A DNA stretch of 64,000 bases, taken from assembly GCA_963932465.1 (NCBI GenBank), contig OZ010788.1, positions 669,932,484 through 669,996,483 on the forward strand, in the 5' to 3' direction. This DNA comes from Maratus speciosus (lineage: Eukaryota; Arthropoda; Arachnida; Araneae; Salticidae). The notes below the pieces were generated by a model. It saw only the letters and a program-made list of their open reading frames with translations, was not told where the DNA came from and searched no databases. Made by a program: the position numbers and the translations under genes. The stretch's first letter is position 1, and each line of letters opens with the position of its first letter. Positions 1 to 10,249 of this stretch are shown here, one piece after another.

Positions 1-58
1 CAGAACGAAAAATATCTAGACCAGAAATCGAACCTTCGCAGTTCGCAGCCTTGTCCAG
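1..58 (-). repeat. Inverted tRNA-like 3' half
   Basis: Read on the minus strand this has a B-box-like GGTTCGATTTC followed by TGGTCTAGA and a T-run with TTTTTCG. It mirrors the 3' part of the tRNA-like sequence at 91-162 and its trailer (ATTTTTCGCTC). Only the T-arm half is recognisable, so it is a relic. The head-to-head arrangement repeats that of the composite near 22.2 kb, which suggests one class of tRNA-derived fold-back repeat. The sequence starts at the window edge, so the full element may extend to the left. Confidence 0.6.
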
Positions 59-90
59 CAAATAAGAGTGAATTATGTCAGCCAGGTATC

Positions 91-162
91 GTTCGGATAG
101 CTTAACAGGTAAAGCATTGGCACGGCACGCCAAATATCCAGGTTCGATTCCTGGTCTGGGCA
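91..162 (+). pseudogene. tRNA-like sequence, cloverleaf with GGC anticodon position (Ala-like)
   Basis: A full cloverleaf can be drawn: 7-bp acceptor (GTTCGGA with TCTGGGC, several G-U pairs), D stem GCTT/AAGC, anticodon stem TTGGC/GCCAA with loop ACGGCAC, and T stem CCAGG/CCTGG with loop TTCGATT. The anticodon position would be GGC (Ala). The loop has C instead of the near-universal U33, and the acceptor is rich in wobble pairs, so I read it as a tRNA-derived repeat rather than a working gene. A T-run follows (ATTTTTCGC), as a Pol III terminator would require. The inverted partner lies at 1-58. Confidence 0.6.
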
Positions 163-244
163 TTTTTCGCTCTTTTGGAATAAACTTCAACTGTGCTACT
201 CCAGCCTTGAATATTATTTAACACAGTTGGAGAAAACATTCGTT

Positions 245-715
245 CACTTCAGTGTGACGTATATTTGCTGTTTGCCTGTAACAGCCATCTACACACTCAA
301 TATCTTTCAATTACTTTTAAATGAACTTCTGTCATAATTATATTAAATCAAACAGCAATCTCTGCTCTAATAATATTTATCAATTTTCTAAATCAAGGTA
401 TGAATAAATACTGCGTCTGATTGACATCCCTTTAGTTTACACACAGCATTAATTATCCATTAAGCGTATGTCAAACTAAAACAGAGTCGAATTAATTTAT
501 CCTAGAATATTGAGCTCTTGTGCTTCCACCATTCGTAAATTCAAATATGCTTCACCAGTTCTTAGCCATTAATTCATTTCCGTTTCTGGGCAACTCCAGG
601 GAATTTCAATTTGATTAAGTTGTCATTTGTTTGTTCTTTTGAAAACATTGATACTGAGTGACAGAAATTTAAATAAATTTCGCATTTGCAACAAACTTGA
701 CATTATTTGAATCAT
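245..715 (+). repeat. Dispersed unit copy A, segment R1
   Basis: About 470 bp closely matching 5078-5545, 19935-20395 and, inverted, 33840-34194 plus 34650-34700. Shared landmarks are TTTGCCTG near the start, a TTGACATCC...ATGTCAA inverted motif in the middle, and TTGATTAAGTTG near the end. No reading frame is conserved between copies. It is the first part of a longer duplicated block (R1-R2-R3) that recurs at 5-9.6 kb. Confidence 0.85.
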
Positions 716-796
716 AAAAGTTGAATAATGAACCATTAACCTAGCTAAAATATTATTAATTTAATTTTAGTATCTGTTTTAAAAGTGTGTGATGTA

Positions 797-1515
797 CAAG
801 GTGATTCAATATAATGTGGCGAAAATGAAAGGGCAAAGAAAGCGTACAAAAATAATAAAAAATTACATGAACATGGGTCGCAAACGCCATTCGGGGCCAC
901 TAGAGGGGGTTGCAAATCGTATATAATACAAGAAGTATAAACAAAAATCATTCTACATTATTTTATTTATACGATATTTTTACACATGTAACACAGTTTT
1001 ACTACAGGAAATGCTCAAAGTTTTTGTCATAGTTCAAAATGGTCAAAGTTTTGTCTGGAGACATGCATTATATCGACACTGCATGGACTAGTGCCCTTCT
1101 CAAACATGTCCGGTGTATCTCGAACACATCCTGGTGTCGCAACAAATCTTCCTGCAATGAAACAGGTGTTCCGTAAATAAGTCCTTAAAAATAACCCGTA
1201 AGAAAAATCTACTCGAGACAAATCTGGTGATCGCGGTAGTGATGCGATGGGTCCACTTCGGCCAATCCAACGCCTGGAAAGGTAGCCTGCAGATATGTTC
1301 TGACTTTTCTGCTGTCATGTGTGGGAGCTCTGACATGCTGAAATTATACACATTAAGTTGCTCAGTTTGTTCAGCCCGCGTTTTAATAGAAACGCCATCT
1401 AGTGGCCTCAGATGACGTTTGCGAACCCAAGTTCCTATGCGATTTTTTATTCTTTTTGTATGTTTGCTGTCCTCTTATTTTGGCCACGTTTTGCCACGAT
1501 ATTTTGAAACACCTG
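797..1515 (-). mobile_element. TA-target DNA element with ~110-bp TIRs and a transposase remnant
   Basis: The arms 797-905 and 1399-1515 are imperfect inverted repeats beginning CAAGGTGATTCAA and CAGGTGTTTCAAAA. A TA lies directly outside each end (795-796 and 1516-1517). The element interrupts dispersed unit copy A between R1 and R2. Ends of this type plus a TA duplication fit the IS630-Tc1-mariner superfamily. The middle codes for the C-terminal part of a transposase on the minus strand (1290-1027). Elements at 7412-8187 and 19335-19913 have related ends and share an internal CGCAAACGTCAT-like motif. Confidence 0.85.
1027..1290 (-). pseudogene. IS630/Tc1-mariner-type transposase, C-terminal fragment
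   Basis: An open frame of 87 codons plus stop reads RRWIGRSGP, then PRSPDLSRVDFSYGLF, on the minus strand. The WIGR...SPDL...DF pattern matches the last part of the DDE/D catalytic domain of insect IS630-Tc1-mariner transposases, where the acidic residue after SPDL completes the active site. The helix-turn-helix and the first two catalytic acidic residues are missing, so it cannot work. It sits between the TIRs of the 797-1515 element. Superfamily assignment is secure from the motif; the exact family is not. Confidence 0.75.
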
Positions 1516-3560
1516 TATAGATAAAATAATTTAAAAGTGTAAAAAAACAAAGAAAAACAACAACGACAAAAAAAAATCCTATTTTTTATAAATATATTTG
1601 ATATTATATTAACTATTTTTAAATTGTGGTATGTTTTGATCAAATAACCTAAAAGTGTAAAAAAGTATACAGAAATCTGAAACATATTCCATATATAACT
1701 TCAAATAACTTATTAATAACAACGGAATAAAAATCATTTTAATTTTAAATATCCTTTTAATCCAGGGCTATCAGATTTTAAAGCTGTCTACTGTTTTTTC
1801 CATTGAAATATTTTAAAACCAGATTGTTTTAAAATTGCGTGTGTTGTTTTAATGCATTTCTTGATTTTACTCTGTAGCTCGTACTTGAAGTTACCTTGGG
1901 CTTTTTTATGCATGACTTTCTTTATGACTAAAGAAAATTTTTCAACAAAACTTTATACATAAATAAAAATAAATTTCAGGTTAATGAATATTTGATTCGA
2001 ATAGAAATAGTTAATTCATTAAAAATAAATTTTATCTTTAAAAAAAAATAGTTAGTTAATACAAACCAGATAATTTTCCCTCTCCGCTGCCCCCCCCCCC
2101 CCCAAAAAAAAGTCTTTTAGATATTCTCAAAAATCTGCCTAAATGTAAAAGTATCTAAAAAAACCTTTTTTAGTCAAACGTTTTTCTTTTCTTCATTTAT
2201 TTTGTTATCCAAGCTAGTCAATTTTATAAATTGCTTCTCATGGTTGAACAATTTAAGTTAAAAACAAACCTATTGCATAATAGGCTATAAAAAAGTAGAC
2301 GATGGAGAAATACTACATACTGTTTTTAATTCTAAAAGTGAATTACAATGAACACAGAAAGAATTCTTAGTCACTAGAATACCATTTAACGATGATTCCA
2401 AATTAAGAAATAAAACAGTAGGTTGAATTTGAAAACAATGTGACAGTTCAGAAAATACTGCATTTTTTTTTTTTAATTGCCCAAATTTACAAAGCTGATG
2501 GACAAAAGATGAGTGTGTATAGTGTTTATCAATAAAAAACACAAAACTAATTCGTAATCTATACATTTGTCATCTATTGTAGTGTCGAAACGATAAGAAT
2601 AAAAATAGTGTTTGGTCAAAGTATTTCAGATCTCTTCTTTTATTTTATTTTATTTTATTTTTTTTTTTATTTTTTTTTTTTTTTTTTTGTGGCAAATACA
2701 TTACTTACGGGTATCTTACTTTTACGTTAAGGGAATATGAAAACTTTCAAAAAACGAACTCTGAATTTTTGTCTTCGGTACATTTTTTCAAAAGAAATTT
2801 TGTTTGTTTTCAAGTGGTCTCGTCGAAAATTTGAGAATTGAAATGACAAATATTCTAATGAAAAAAATCTGAGTTTACAATAGAATGTACATTTTCTTTA
2901 ATATTTTTGTTTCAAAAGTTTCAAAGATAAATATTCAAAGCCATTTCTATTTTTTTTTTTTTTATTACTATGTGAGATTTTGTGGAAAGAAATCCCGAAT
3001 TTCCAAATAAAAATGCAATGCGTGGATAAATTTCATCTTCAGGTAATTTTTTGGATAGAACTGAAAGGAAAAAACTATCAATGCACTCATAAAAACTTCT
3101 TTTTACGATGTTTGGGCATATTATGAATAATAATATATTATGAATAATAATAATATTTTATGAATAATTATATATTTTTTTATGTTCGTACATTTTATAG
3201 CAGGAATTCTGTGCATTAAAAAAAATCTAATTTAGATATTTTAAAAATACTCCTTTTCTATTAAGTTTTTAAAAATATATATTTTCTATTTTTATAATAT
3301 TGTTGTACAATATACTGAAAAGCTAACGAAATAATAAAGAAAATATACTTATCATTTTTTAAAATATATAAATTATTGCTAATATAAAAAGTTTGAGAAA
3401 AAGAATCAAATTTTCAAGGTTATAAAAACATGTAAAATGTGCAAAGCATTTAACACCCTCCTCTCCATATACACACGCTCACGTTGTCTCTCTATCTCTC
3501 CGCGCGCGTGTGTATGTGTAAATTGACATGTAAAGTATAATTTGAAATAATTTATGTTCA
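1516..3560 (+). repeat. Dispersed unit copy A, segments R2 and R3
   Basis: From 1516 to 1800 matches 7275-7411 plus 8188-8290 and 20435-20640 (landmarks GTGGTATGTTTTGAT and TGGAATGAAAAT-like). From about 2490 to 3540 matches 8645-9560 and, inverted, 38700-39110 (landmarks CGATAAGAATAAAAAT and TTACTTACGGGTATCTTACTT). Copies A and B both end in a CT/GT-rich tract (3485-3520 and 9465-9515). The stretch also holds a C-run at 2087-2103 and T-rich tracts at 2639-2690. No coding sequence is seen. Confidence 0.8.
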
Positions 3561-4345
3561 TAAATATTTACTTCGTACTGTATAGGAAAACCGTAGTTGT
3601 TTACGAACCGGCAATATTGTATTTAGTATAATGTTTGTAAATATTCCAAAGATACATTCCTAATTTTCAAGTGAATCAAGGCATTTTGAAAAAAGAAAAA
3701 AAGGTTTATTGCAATTATTAGTTTATTATCTTTCTAATTTCCTTTTTTAAAGTTAAAAGCTGTTTAAACAATTCTACTTTTAAATAAAACTTTTACTTCT
3801 CAAATGAAGATATCTAACTGAAAGTCTTAGCTGCCTAACTAACTATTACTAAAATTTCAATATCCTACCAAAGCTCGAGACTCATTTAATTAAGATCAAA
3901 ATGTCTGAGGAATGCAGCAAAAACTTTACTAACAGCACTGAAATTAGGGTGTCTCTATATGAGAATGAAGATATACGCACAAGCCGAATGGTCAGATTTT
4001 GCTTAGACAGACACATTTGTTCAAATTATGGCAAAGCTACATTCCAAAACTTGGCGATATTTGTCTGGACGAGTTCTGAACACAAATTTTTGTCAAAATC
4101 ACAAAAATCAGAACACAAGTTAACAAGCATTAGCTGGGTGTTAATGATAGTCTTGTCAATTCGCTTCTATCCAGAATATCCTCAACCAACCAAATTTTAA
4201 ATTCCGTAGGTCGGCACACTACTGAATCTTCACATTCCGTAGTAACTTATTAACCACGTATTAATCTGACTTTCGTATTTCGCTAACTACTGATATCGCT
4301 TCAATTCCACAACTTCAACTGTCAAAAACATTCATAACAAAAGAG
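3561..4345. other. Interval between copies A and B, one unrecognised 99-codon frame
   Basis: Mostly AT-rich. An open frame at 3901-4200 (99 codons from ATG, plus strand) has slightly more mixed composition than its flanks. It has no recognisable domain, signal peptide or membrane segment, and no match to the rest of the window. Chance open frames of this size are expected here, so I do not call it a gene. Confidence 0.3.
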
Positions 4346-4665
4346 CAGCGTGTAGAATATATAGTGTGGAAATCAGCTATATCAGTAATTCTTAAGAGTA
4401 CTAAAATATTGGATCCCTTAAATGTCAAACGATGCTGAAATCCAGAGAGTCGATCACAGCTACATCTGCAGGGTATTGCCTAGAACTCCTAGACAATTTG
4501 GTCTAGACGCTATAATAATACGATGTTTAAATTGAAATTTCAAAATATTCAACAGATGTCGCTGCGATCGGCTCCTTAGATTTCAGCATCGTTGCACATT
4601 TAAGGGATACATATTTTTAGCAATGTTTGGATAGCAGATTTCCACATTATTTATTCTAGGCGCTG
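4346..4665. mobile_element. MITE with ~85-bp inverted arms (CAGCG ends)
   Basis: Left arm CAGCGTGTAGAATATATAG and right arm (reverse complement) CAGCGCCTAGAATAAATAAT continue inward with shared GTGGAAATC, CCCTTAAATGT and CGATGCTGAAATC. A TA follows the right end; the left flank is AG, so a TA duplication is possible but decayed. Length is 320 bp with no coding capacity. Confidence 0.75.
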
Positions 4666-4837
4666 TAGCTAAAGGGTTCAAAATGAGGATCCAAACATCG
4701 ACGCACACTGTAAAATTAGAAAAACTACTTATTCACATACCGAAGAAAGTACCAGAGTTACCAATGTCCGCGTCACAATTATTGTTTTCTTGATTATTGA
4801 GCCATTAACTCATTTTTCTGTGCAGTTAAACTTTTTT

Positions 4838-4912
4838 TTTACTTCAGACAATGCTAATAAACAGCAGGTACTTCTACTTCAACTTTTATTCATGAGCGCG
4901 CGAGTGGTGCAA
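4838..4912 (+). pseudogene. Exon-like relic at the start of dispersed unit copy B
   Basis: A pyrimidine tract with a CAG acceptor-like end (TTTTACTTCAG) precedes ACAGCAGGTACTTCTACTTC. This matches the acceptor and start of the candidate exon at 36891-36755 (minus) and a third copy at 18940-18995. In the shared frame it reads TAGTSTSTF before diverging, but in-frame TAA TAA lies directly after the acceptor. It therefore looks like a decayed duplicate of that exon. Confidence 0.4.
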
Positions 4913-5077
4913 AACAACTAGAATTCAGAAAGCAACACGCAACCTAAATATTCCATTATATCAAATTAATGTATTTTCTAATTTGACACAATTTGTAAGT
5001 TTGTTTGTATTACATGATTTATTAAATTAATTCTTCTTTATTGATCCATGTATATAAACTTACATATCTGATTCACA

Positions 5078-5545
5078 CAACAAATACAAATATATTCGCC
5101 GTTTGCCTGAAACGGCATCTATGAACTCAATACATTTCAATTACTTTTTGATGAACTTCAGTCATAAGTATATTAAATCAAACACAACCATCTCTATTTT
5201 AATAATATTTATCAATTTTCTAAATCAAAGTATTAATAAATACCGTGATTGACATCCGTTAGTTTACACGCAGCATTATTCATTAAGTGCATGTCAAACT
5301 AAAACAGAGTCGCATTAATTTATCACAGAATATTGAGCACCTATGGCTCTTGTGCTCCCACCATTTGTAAATTCGAATATGTTCCCTCAGTTCTTAGCCA
5401 TTAATTCATTTTGAATTTCTGTGAAACTCCCGAAAATTTCAATTTAATTAAGTTGTTATTTGATTGTTCTTTTAAAAACGTTGATTCTAAATAACATAAA
5501 TGTAAATAAACTTTGCATTTGAAATAAACTCGTGCGATTGCTTGA
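5078..5545 (+). repeat. Dispersed unit copy B, segment R1
   Basis: Direct repeat of 245-715 in the same order and orientation, with short indels. It follows the exon-like relic at 4838-4912 by about 170 bp, the same order seen in copy C. Confidence 0.85.
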
Positions 5546-5624
5546 TTTTAAATAATGGGCAATTAACCTATTTTAAATGTTTTAAATTTTATGGTATCTG
5601 CCTAAAAATTCTGTTATTCGCATA

Positions 5625-7206
5625 GGGTAGTCCGACCAGTAAGTGAACAGCCCCCAATGAATGAACAATTTTTATATATTTTAACAGAATAAGGTTTGAA
5701 CCCCCCCCCCCCCCCCCCACTGGATGGGGTTACAACATTGCCTTAATTCTATACAGTAGGAAGCTATTGCATTCATGATTGGTTACTGAAGTCACATTGC
5801 TTTACTTTTAGAACATGTTTTATTTTTCATGTCTGAGAAACACATTGTTTCTGTGCTGAAATAATAAAGTAAGTGCGATGTCATTTCATATGTTTGATAA
5901 GAATTTACTGTTTTTATTTGCATTATGCACTCATTTTATTGCGCATACCTTAAATATATACATTATAGCGATATTTCTAATTGTTTTAACCATTGTAGAA
6001 TATGTACAATTTGAGAATAGGGATGTTTAATAACTGGTTAGGGAAATGTTGAAAGTCCAATGAATGAACAGCTGTTCATTCACTGGAATGAACACGTTAG
6101 GCTACTTTACCTAGTGAATGAACTGTTTTGGGCTTTATTTTTTTGTGGCTTCTTTTGTACCTATATTTTGAATTAAGTGATTTTTCAAGAATGACAACAA
6201 AATAAAAGTTAACAGATATAAAAACGTAACAAAAGAACATATACACACACATTTTTAAAGGTAATAATTATTGATGACTTTCAAATCTTACTTTTTCTAT
6301 GTTTTTAGATGATTGATAGAAATATTTTCACTGATGACCAAGAAGATTCCTCAAAAAGGAAATATGGGAGGTTCGAGTACTCTACAGAAGACCTTGAAAA
6401 TACTGTACAAGCTATGAGGCTCAGGTCAGCTCAGTTTAAAGAAGGCATCTGTTCATTTTAATATTCCAAAAGCAACGTTGTCTATGAAACTGCGAGGGAA
6501 AATAATTGAAAGTAAACGTATGCCTGTGTTGTCCTTTGAAGAAGAAAAACTCCTTGAACAGAAAAGAAAGAAGAGTTAGAAATAGAAAATTGGATTTACA
6601 ATGCATAAAGATGAAGTAAAAGGTGATGTTTACAATGTCATGAAACAAACAAGAAGGGAAAATCCATTTACAGACAAACATCCAGGGAAGAAATGTATGG
6701 ATCTTTTTTTAGAATAGCATCCAAGGTTGGAAATATGAAGTAAGCATCATGACAACATGTGGAACACAGGTCCACTTGTGATGGAATTGGAAGTACCCTG
6801 CAGTAAAGTATAGGATCTGGTATTTTAAGGATCATATGAAAGGCATAATAAAAACACCCGAACTTATTTCTAAAACATACTCCCGCTCGTCTGGAGTTAT
6901 TACTGAAATAGGAGTTCGGGGCCAGTTTTTTCTTTTTTTTTATCTGTAATTTATGATTAATTTCAAAACTAAAAAGTGACAATTTTTCAAGCTAATTAAT
7001 TATCGTTCTGGGTTTAAAAAGAACCGTAATTCAGTAAAAACATGTTATAAGTTATTTATACAAGTTGTAAATGAATTATGATTATGAAATTTAAGTTGTT
7101 TTAAATTGCTGCCTGTTCATTCACTGGAAAATTTTGCGTTCATTCACTGGTAACAACTGTTTATTTACTTGGTTTTTGTATCGATTTCTAACAACCTAGA
7201 CAACCC
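5625..7206 (+). mobile_element. Pogo-type DNA element with pipsqueak-like HTH coding remnant
   Basis: Ends TA-GGGTAGTCC and, reverse complement, TA-GGGTTGTCTAGG, with TA flanks at 5623-5624 and 7207-7208. Subterminal copies of a GTTCATTCACTGG / CCAGTGAATGAAC motif occur near both ends and at 6050-6125; they are candidate transposase-binding repeats. The interior holds a decayed DNA-binding domain (6309-6712) but no DDE domain, so the element is internally deleted. A C-run at 5701-5718 lies just inside the left end. It interrupts dispersed unit copy B between R1 and R2. Confidence 0.7.
6309..6712 (+). pseudogene. Pogo-superfamily transposase N-terminal region (HTH_psq + CENP-B-type HTH), decayed
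   Basis: From ATG 6309 the frame reads KRKYGRFEYSTEDLENTV and, after a frameshift near 6430, SLKKASVHFNIPKATLS. This pattern (aromatic, STEDLE-V, then KKASVHFNIPKATLS) is that of the pipsqueak-type helix-turn-helix found in pogo/Tigger/Jerky transposases and BTB proteins. A second stretch (6617-6712) reads TRRENPFTDKHPGKK followed by CMDLFLE, typical of the second, CENP-B/Tc5-type DNA-binding motif. The catalytic DDE domain is absent. One frameshift and stops at 6577 and 6713 make it non-functional. A TTTTTAG acceptor-like sequence directly precedes the ATG. Confidence 0.7.
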
Positions 7207-7411
7207 TAGCATCCCAAACAAGCAAAATATAAAATACCTTTTGTTTTTTTTTATCACTTGTAAACAAGGCGTAAAAAAAACCCCAAAAAACTTCTTACTT
7301 TAAAAAAATATTTTTTATACTATTATATTACCTATTTTTAAAAATGCGGTATGTTGTGATCAAACAATTTAAAAATGTAAAAAAGAACACATAAAAGACT
7401 GAAACATTTTA
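7207..7411 (+). repeat. Dispersed unit copy B, first part of R2
   Basis: Matches 1540-1690 and 20450-20560 (GCGGTATGTTGTGATC landmark). It resumes at 8188 beyond the MITE. Confidence 0.75.
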
Positions 7412-8187
7412 CATATATCTGAAATGCTTCAACAAACTTAGGGCGATGATAGTACTCATGAAGACAAACAAAAAATGCAATGGAACATGGGGTCGCAAAT
7501 GACGTTTAATGGATGAAAATCGAAAGGATGAAAGTACGTCTGGAAATGGACAAACTGAGACAAGAAAGAAACACTCCAGAAAATTATTTATTGCCCAAAA
7601 TAGGTACAACACAACTCGTGATGCCCTGAGAAAACAAATATTTTACAAGAAATGTTCAAAATGTCGACCGCGGACATTATTACACACAGTACATCTACGG
7701 AAGACGACTGGCGGACACGCTCAAATTTGCATACGTGGATTCCTGCTCACAGATTTGTTTGGCTTTCTTCCAGTTTTTGTTATCTCTTTCTGATCGGATA
7801 TTCACAAACTGAAAGGAAAACTAGCTTCGTGCTACTAGCCAGTTCTGTAGAAAAGCAGCATGCGAAATTTCGATATTTTATTAGTTTTGCGATTTTTACC
7901 TTTTAATCGTCATTTGCGACCCCATGTTCCCTTGCATTTTTTGTTCGTCTTGATAAGTACAGGAGTCGTACTTGTCCTGAAATTTCACGACCGGGAAATT
8001 CTTCGGTACCAGTATTTTCTTATGGAAAAATCTCTTCTTAAATAAGACGAGATTTCGCGCGTTTAACCTAGATTTTTTTTTCTATAAACAAATTTTGATA
8101 TTTGTCCTGAAAAAATCCCTTAAGCGTACGACCCCTGTAAGTACTATCATCCCCCTAAATTTGTTGAAGCATTTCAGATACACACTG
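7412..8187. mobile_element. TA-target MITE, inserted in R2 and itself carrying a nested MITE
   Basis: The arms share CTGAAATGCTTCAACAAA, then TTAGGG and GATGATAGTACT, then GGAACATGGGGTCGCAAATGACG in inverted form. TA lies at 7410-7411 and 8188-8189. The matching place in copies A and C runs through without it, which gives an empty site. The right arm is split by a second element at 7960-8137. Frames inside are not conserved and look non-coding. Confidence 0.85.
7960..8137. mobile_element. 178-bp MITE with CAGGRGTCGTAC ends and 6-bp target duplication
   Basis: Ends are CAGGAGTCGTAC and, inverted, CAGGGGTCGTACG. The 6 bp TAAGTA is repeated at 7954-7959 and 8138-8143. Removing the insert restores the host MITE arm (GATAAGTACTATCATCC) that matches its partner arm at 7445-7465. 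The ends look hAT-like, but the duplication is 6, not 8, bp. Confidence 0.85.
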
Positions 8188-8290
8188 TAGAACTTCGAAT
8201 AAATTACCTATAACAATGGAATGAAAATCGTTTTAATCTTAAATATTCTTGCAGTCCAGTGTTCCATTTGAAAGCTGTCTGTCTTATGTT

Positions 8291-8640
8291 TTAAACCCTT
8301 TCAGGGGCAAAGCAATTTCATTGCTAAAGCGTTGAATTAATGATTGACACCGGGTTGGGTTGGGTTGATTTTTGACGGCCAATTATCTACACGAGGGAGG
8401 GGGGGAGTGCCCTCCATGGGGGTCTTTCTAAGGGAGCCTAATCCGTATTAACGCATGGAAGATCCACGGCTCGAAGAAAACCACGAAAACTCCGAACGAT
8501 TAGGCCGACGGGCGCGATTGGGATCGAACCCAGCACCTCCCGTCTACCAGCTTCGAGAGCAGAACCTCTCGGCCACTGGTGGGGGCGATTGACACCGGAA
8601 TTTGAAAACTAATTTATTTCTAAATACGAAAAAGCTATTA
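8291..8640. mobile_element. TTAA MITE remnant split by a SINE
   Basis: TTAAACCCTTTCAG at the left and, after the SINE, CACCGGAATTTGAAAAC and CGAAAAAGC match the reverse complement of the MITE at 62582-62782. The far end is missing. Confidence 0.65.
8354..8586 (-). mobile_element. tRNA-derived SINE with (AACCC)n tail
   Basis: A 233-bp insert is bounded by a perfect 12-bp duplication, GATTGACACCGG, at 8342-8353 and 8587-8598. On the minus strand it starts with a tRNA-like head: A-box-like CCAGTGGCCGAGAGGTT (about 8563-8579) and B-box GGGTTCGATCCC (8520-8531). The TGGCCGAGAGGTT form recalls Ser/Leu-class tRNAs. A unique body follows and then a tail of three AACCC repeats. This is the standard layout of a Pol III-transcribed SINE. 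It is nested in a TTAA MITE, so it is younger than that element. Confidence 0.9.
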
Positions 8641-9653
8641 TTGCTATTATCATAGTATCAAAACAATAAGAATAAAAATTGGGTTTGGTCAAACTATTCT
8701 AGCCTCTTCTTTTACTTTATGTTTTCTAGTGACAAAGTATATTACTTACGGGTATCTTACTTTTCCGTTAAATCAATGTGAAACCTTTCAAAAAACAAAC
8801 TCTAGAAAAAATTCTCGAAAACAAAAGTCCAAAGGCTTTTTGTTTGTTTTAAAGTAGTCTCCTTGAAATTTTGGGAATAGAAAAGACAAATAACCTCCCT
8901 AGAAACATCTGAGTTTTGAAAGAGAATGTAAATTTTTTTTAAATAGTTTTGTTTTCAAAAGTTTAAAAGATAAATATTCAGAGTCATTTTTGTGACATTT
9001 TGTGCGATGAAATCCAAATTTTCATATAAAAATACAATGCTTGGACAAATTTCATCTACAGATAATCTTTTAGATAGATATAAAGAACAGAAAAAAAAAA
9101 CTATTAAGGAACTTAAAGTAACAAATTTGTTTGCTATATTTAGGCATACATCTTTTAGTAGTAATAAAACTTTTTTTTAACTTGCAGCTATATTTATAGC
9201 AAGAATTCTGTACATTTTATACCTAATTTAGATATTTTAAAAATTATACATTTCTGACAATTTTCAATTCTCACATTTTTCATTTTTATAACGATGTTGT
9301 AGCACGTGCTGAAAATTCGCTAAAAGGTTAAAAAAAGTATGCTTATAATTTTTTTAAAAATATTACTGATAATATAATTTTTTTACAAAAAGAAATTTAC
9401 TCTTCACGTTTATGAAGTAAAAAAAAAAGTCTAAAACATCCCCTGCCCCAGACACGGTTTTCTCTATTTCTATCTCTCTCTCTGCTTGCGTGCGGGCACC
9501 TGTTTGTTTGTGTTTGTAAAACGATTTTTACAAGAAAATTTAAAATAATTTATTTTTTCTCTGGAGGGTGGGGGTTGGGGAACATATTGTATTTAGAATA
9601 GAAAGCTTGTAACATGTTCCCCAGGTAAATTCATGAATATTAAAATAATTTAA

Positions 9654-10165
9654 CCCTTCACTGCACGATTTTTTTCTATTTTTATGAAACAAATAATTTG
9701 AAATCCATATATCCATATTGCTAAAGAATAGTAAAAAAAAGTAAATTTCAAATTTTTAGCTAAAATTTGTAATTTTATGGCGTGTACACTATGTACACAA
9801 TTAGGATTTTAAAATATTGTATTGCTATATTTTACAACTAAATGAGCTTAAATTAATTAATTTTATCTGCTTAACACTAATTTTATCTGCTTAACACTTT
9901 TTATATTAATATTTTTAAGTATTCACTAAAAATAATGAAAGAAAATTTTACCTTAATAGCTCGATCGATATTTGTTTTGCTTCCGAAGAAGAAATTCTAA
10001 ATTTTTGTCAAACGCAGCCATCTGACATGGACAAAATAAGTGTTATTCCATTCTTTGGACTGTTCTTGTTCAGGGATAGAGATCATATTGGCCAAATTCA
10101 TGGCACATAATAAGAATTAGTGTTTTTTGGTATGTGCCAGATGTGCCACGTCGGGCAGTGAAGGT
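9654..10165. mobile_element. TTAA-flanked MITE (CCCTTCACTGC ends)
   Basis: TTAA flanks (9650-9653 and 10166-10169) enclose ends CCCTTCACTGCACGA and, inverted, ACCTTCACTGCCCGA. A TTAA target with CCC-start ends fits the piggyBac group. No coding sequence. It contains GTGTACACTATGTACAC near 9782. Confidence 0.75.
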
Positions 10166-10249
10166 TTAACAAACAGAAACAAACTCGTCTTAAAAAGGGA
10201 AATCAAAAAGATAGTGACATATGTTGAAACTATTCTACCTTTTTTTAGA

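Larger units (their letters stand above)
8188..9600 (+). repeat. Dispersed unit copy B, rest of R2 and R3
   Basis: R2 resumes at 8188 (GAACTTCGAATAAATTACC, matching 20545-20565) and R3 runs from about 8645 to 9560. Between them is a TTAA MITE remnant (8291-8640) with a SINE inside it. The CT-rich tract at 9465-9515 corresponds to 3485-3520 in copy A. Confidence 0.8.

Noticed and set aside
91..162. Functional tRNA-Ala gene
   Set aside because: Wobble-rich acceptor, no U33 and a fold-back repeat context argue for a tRNA-derived repeat.
3901..4200. 99-codon open frame as a host gene
   Set aside because: No domain, no conserved copy in the other units, no splice or composition support.
7509..7793. 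94-codon frame inside a MITE
   Set aside because: Not conserved in related elements, no transposase motif; a chance frame crossing the MITE interior.
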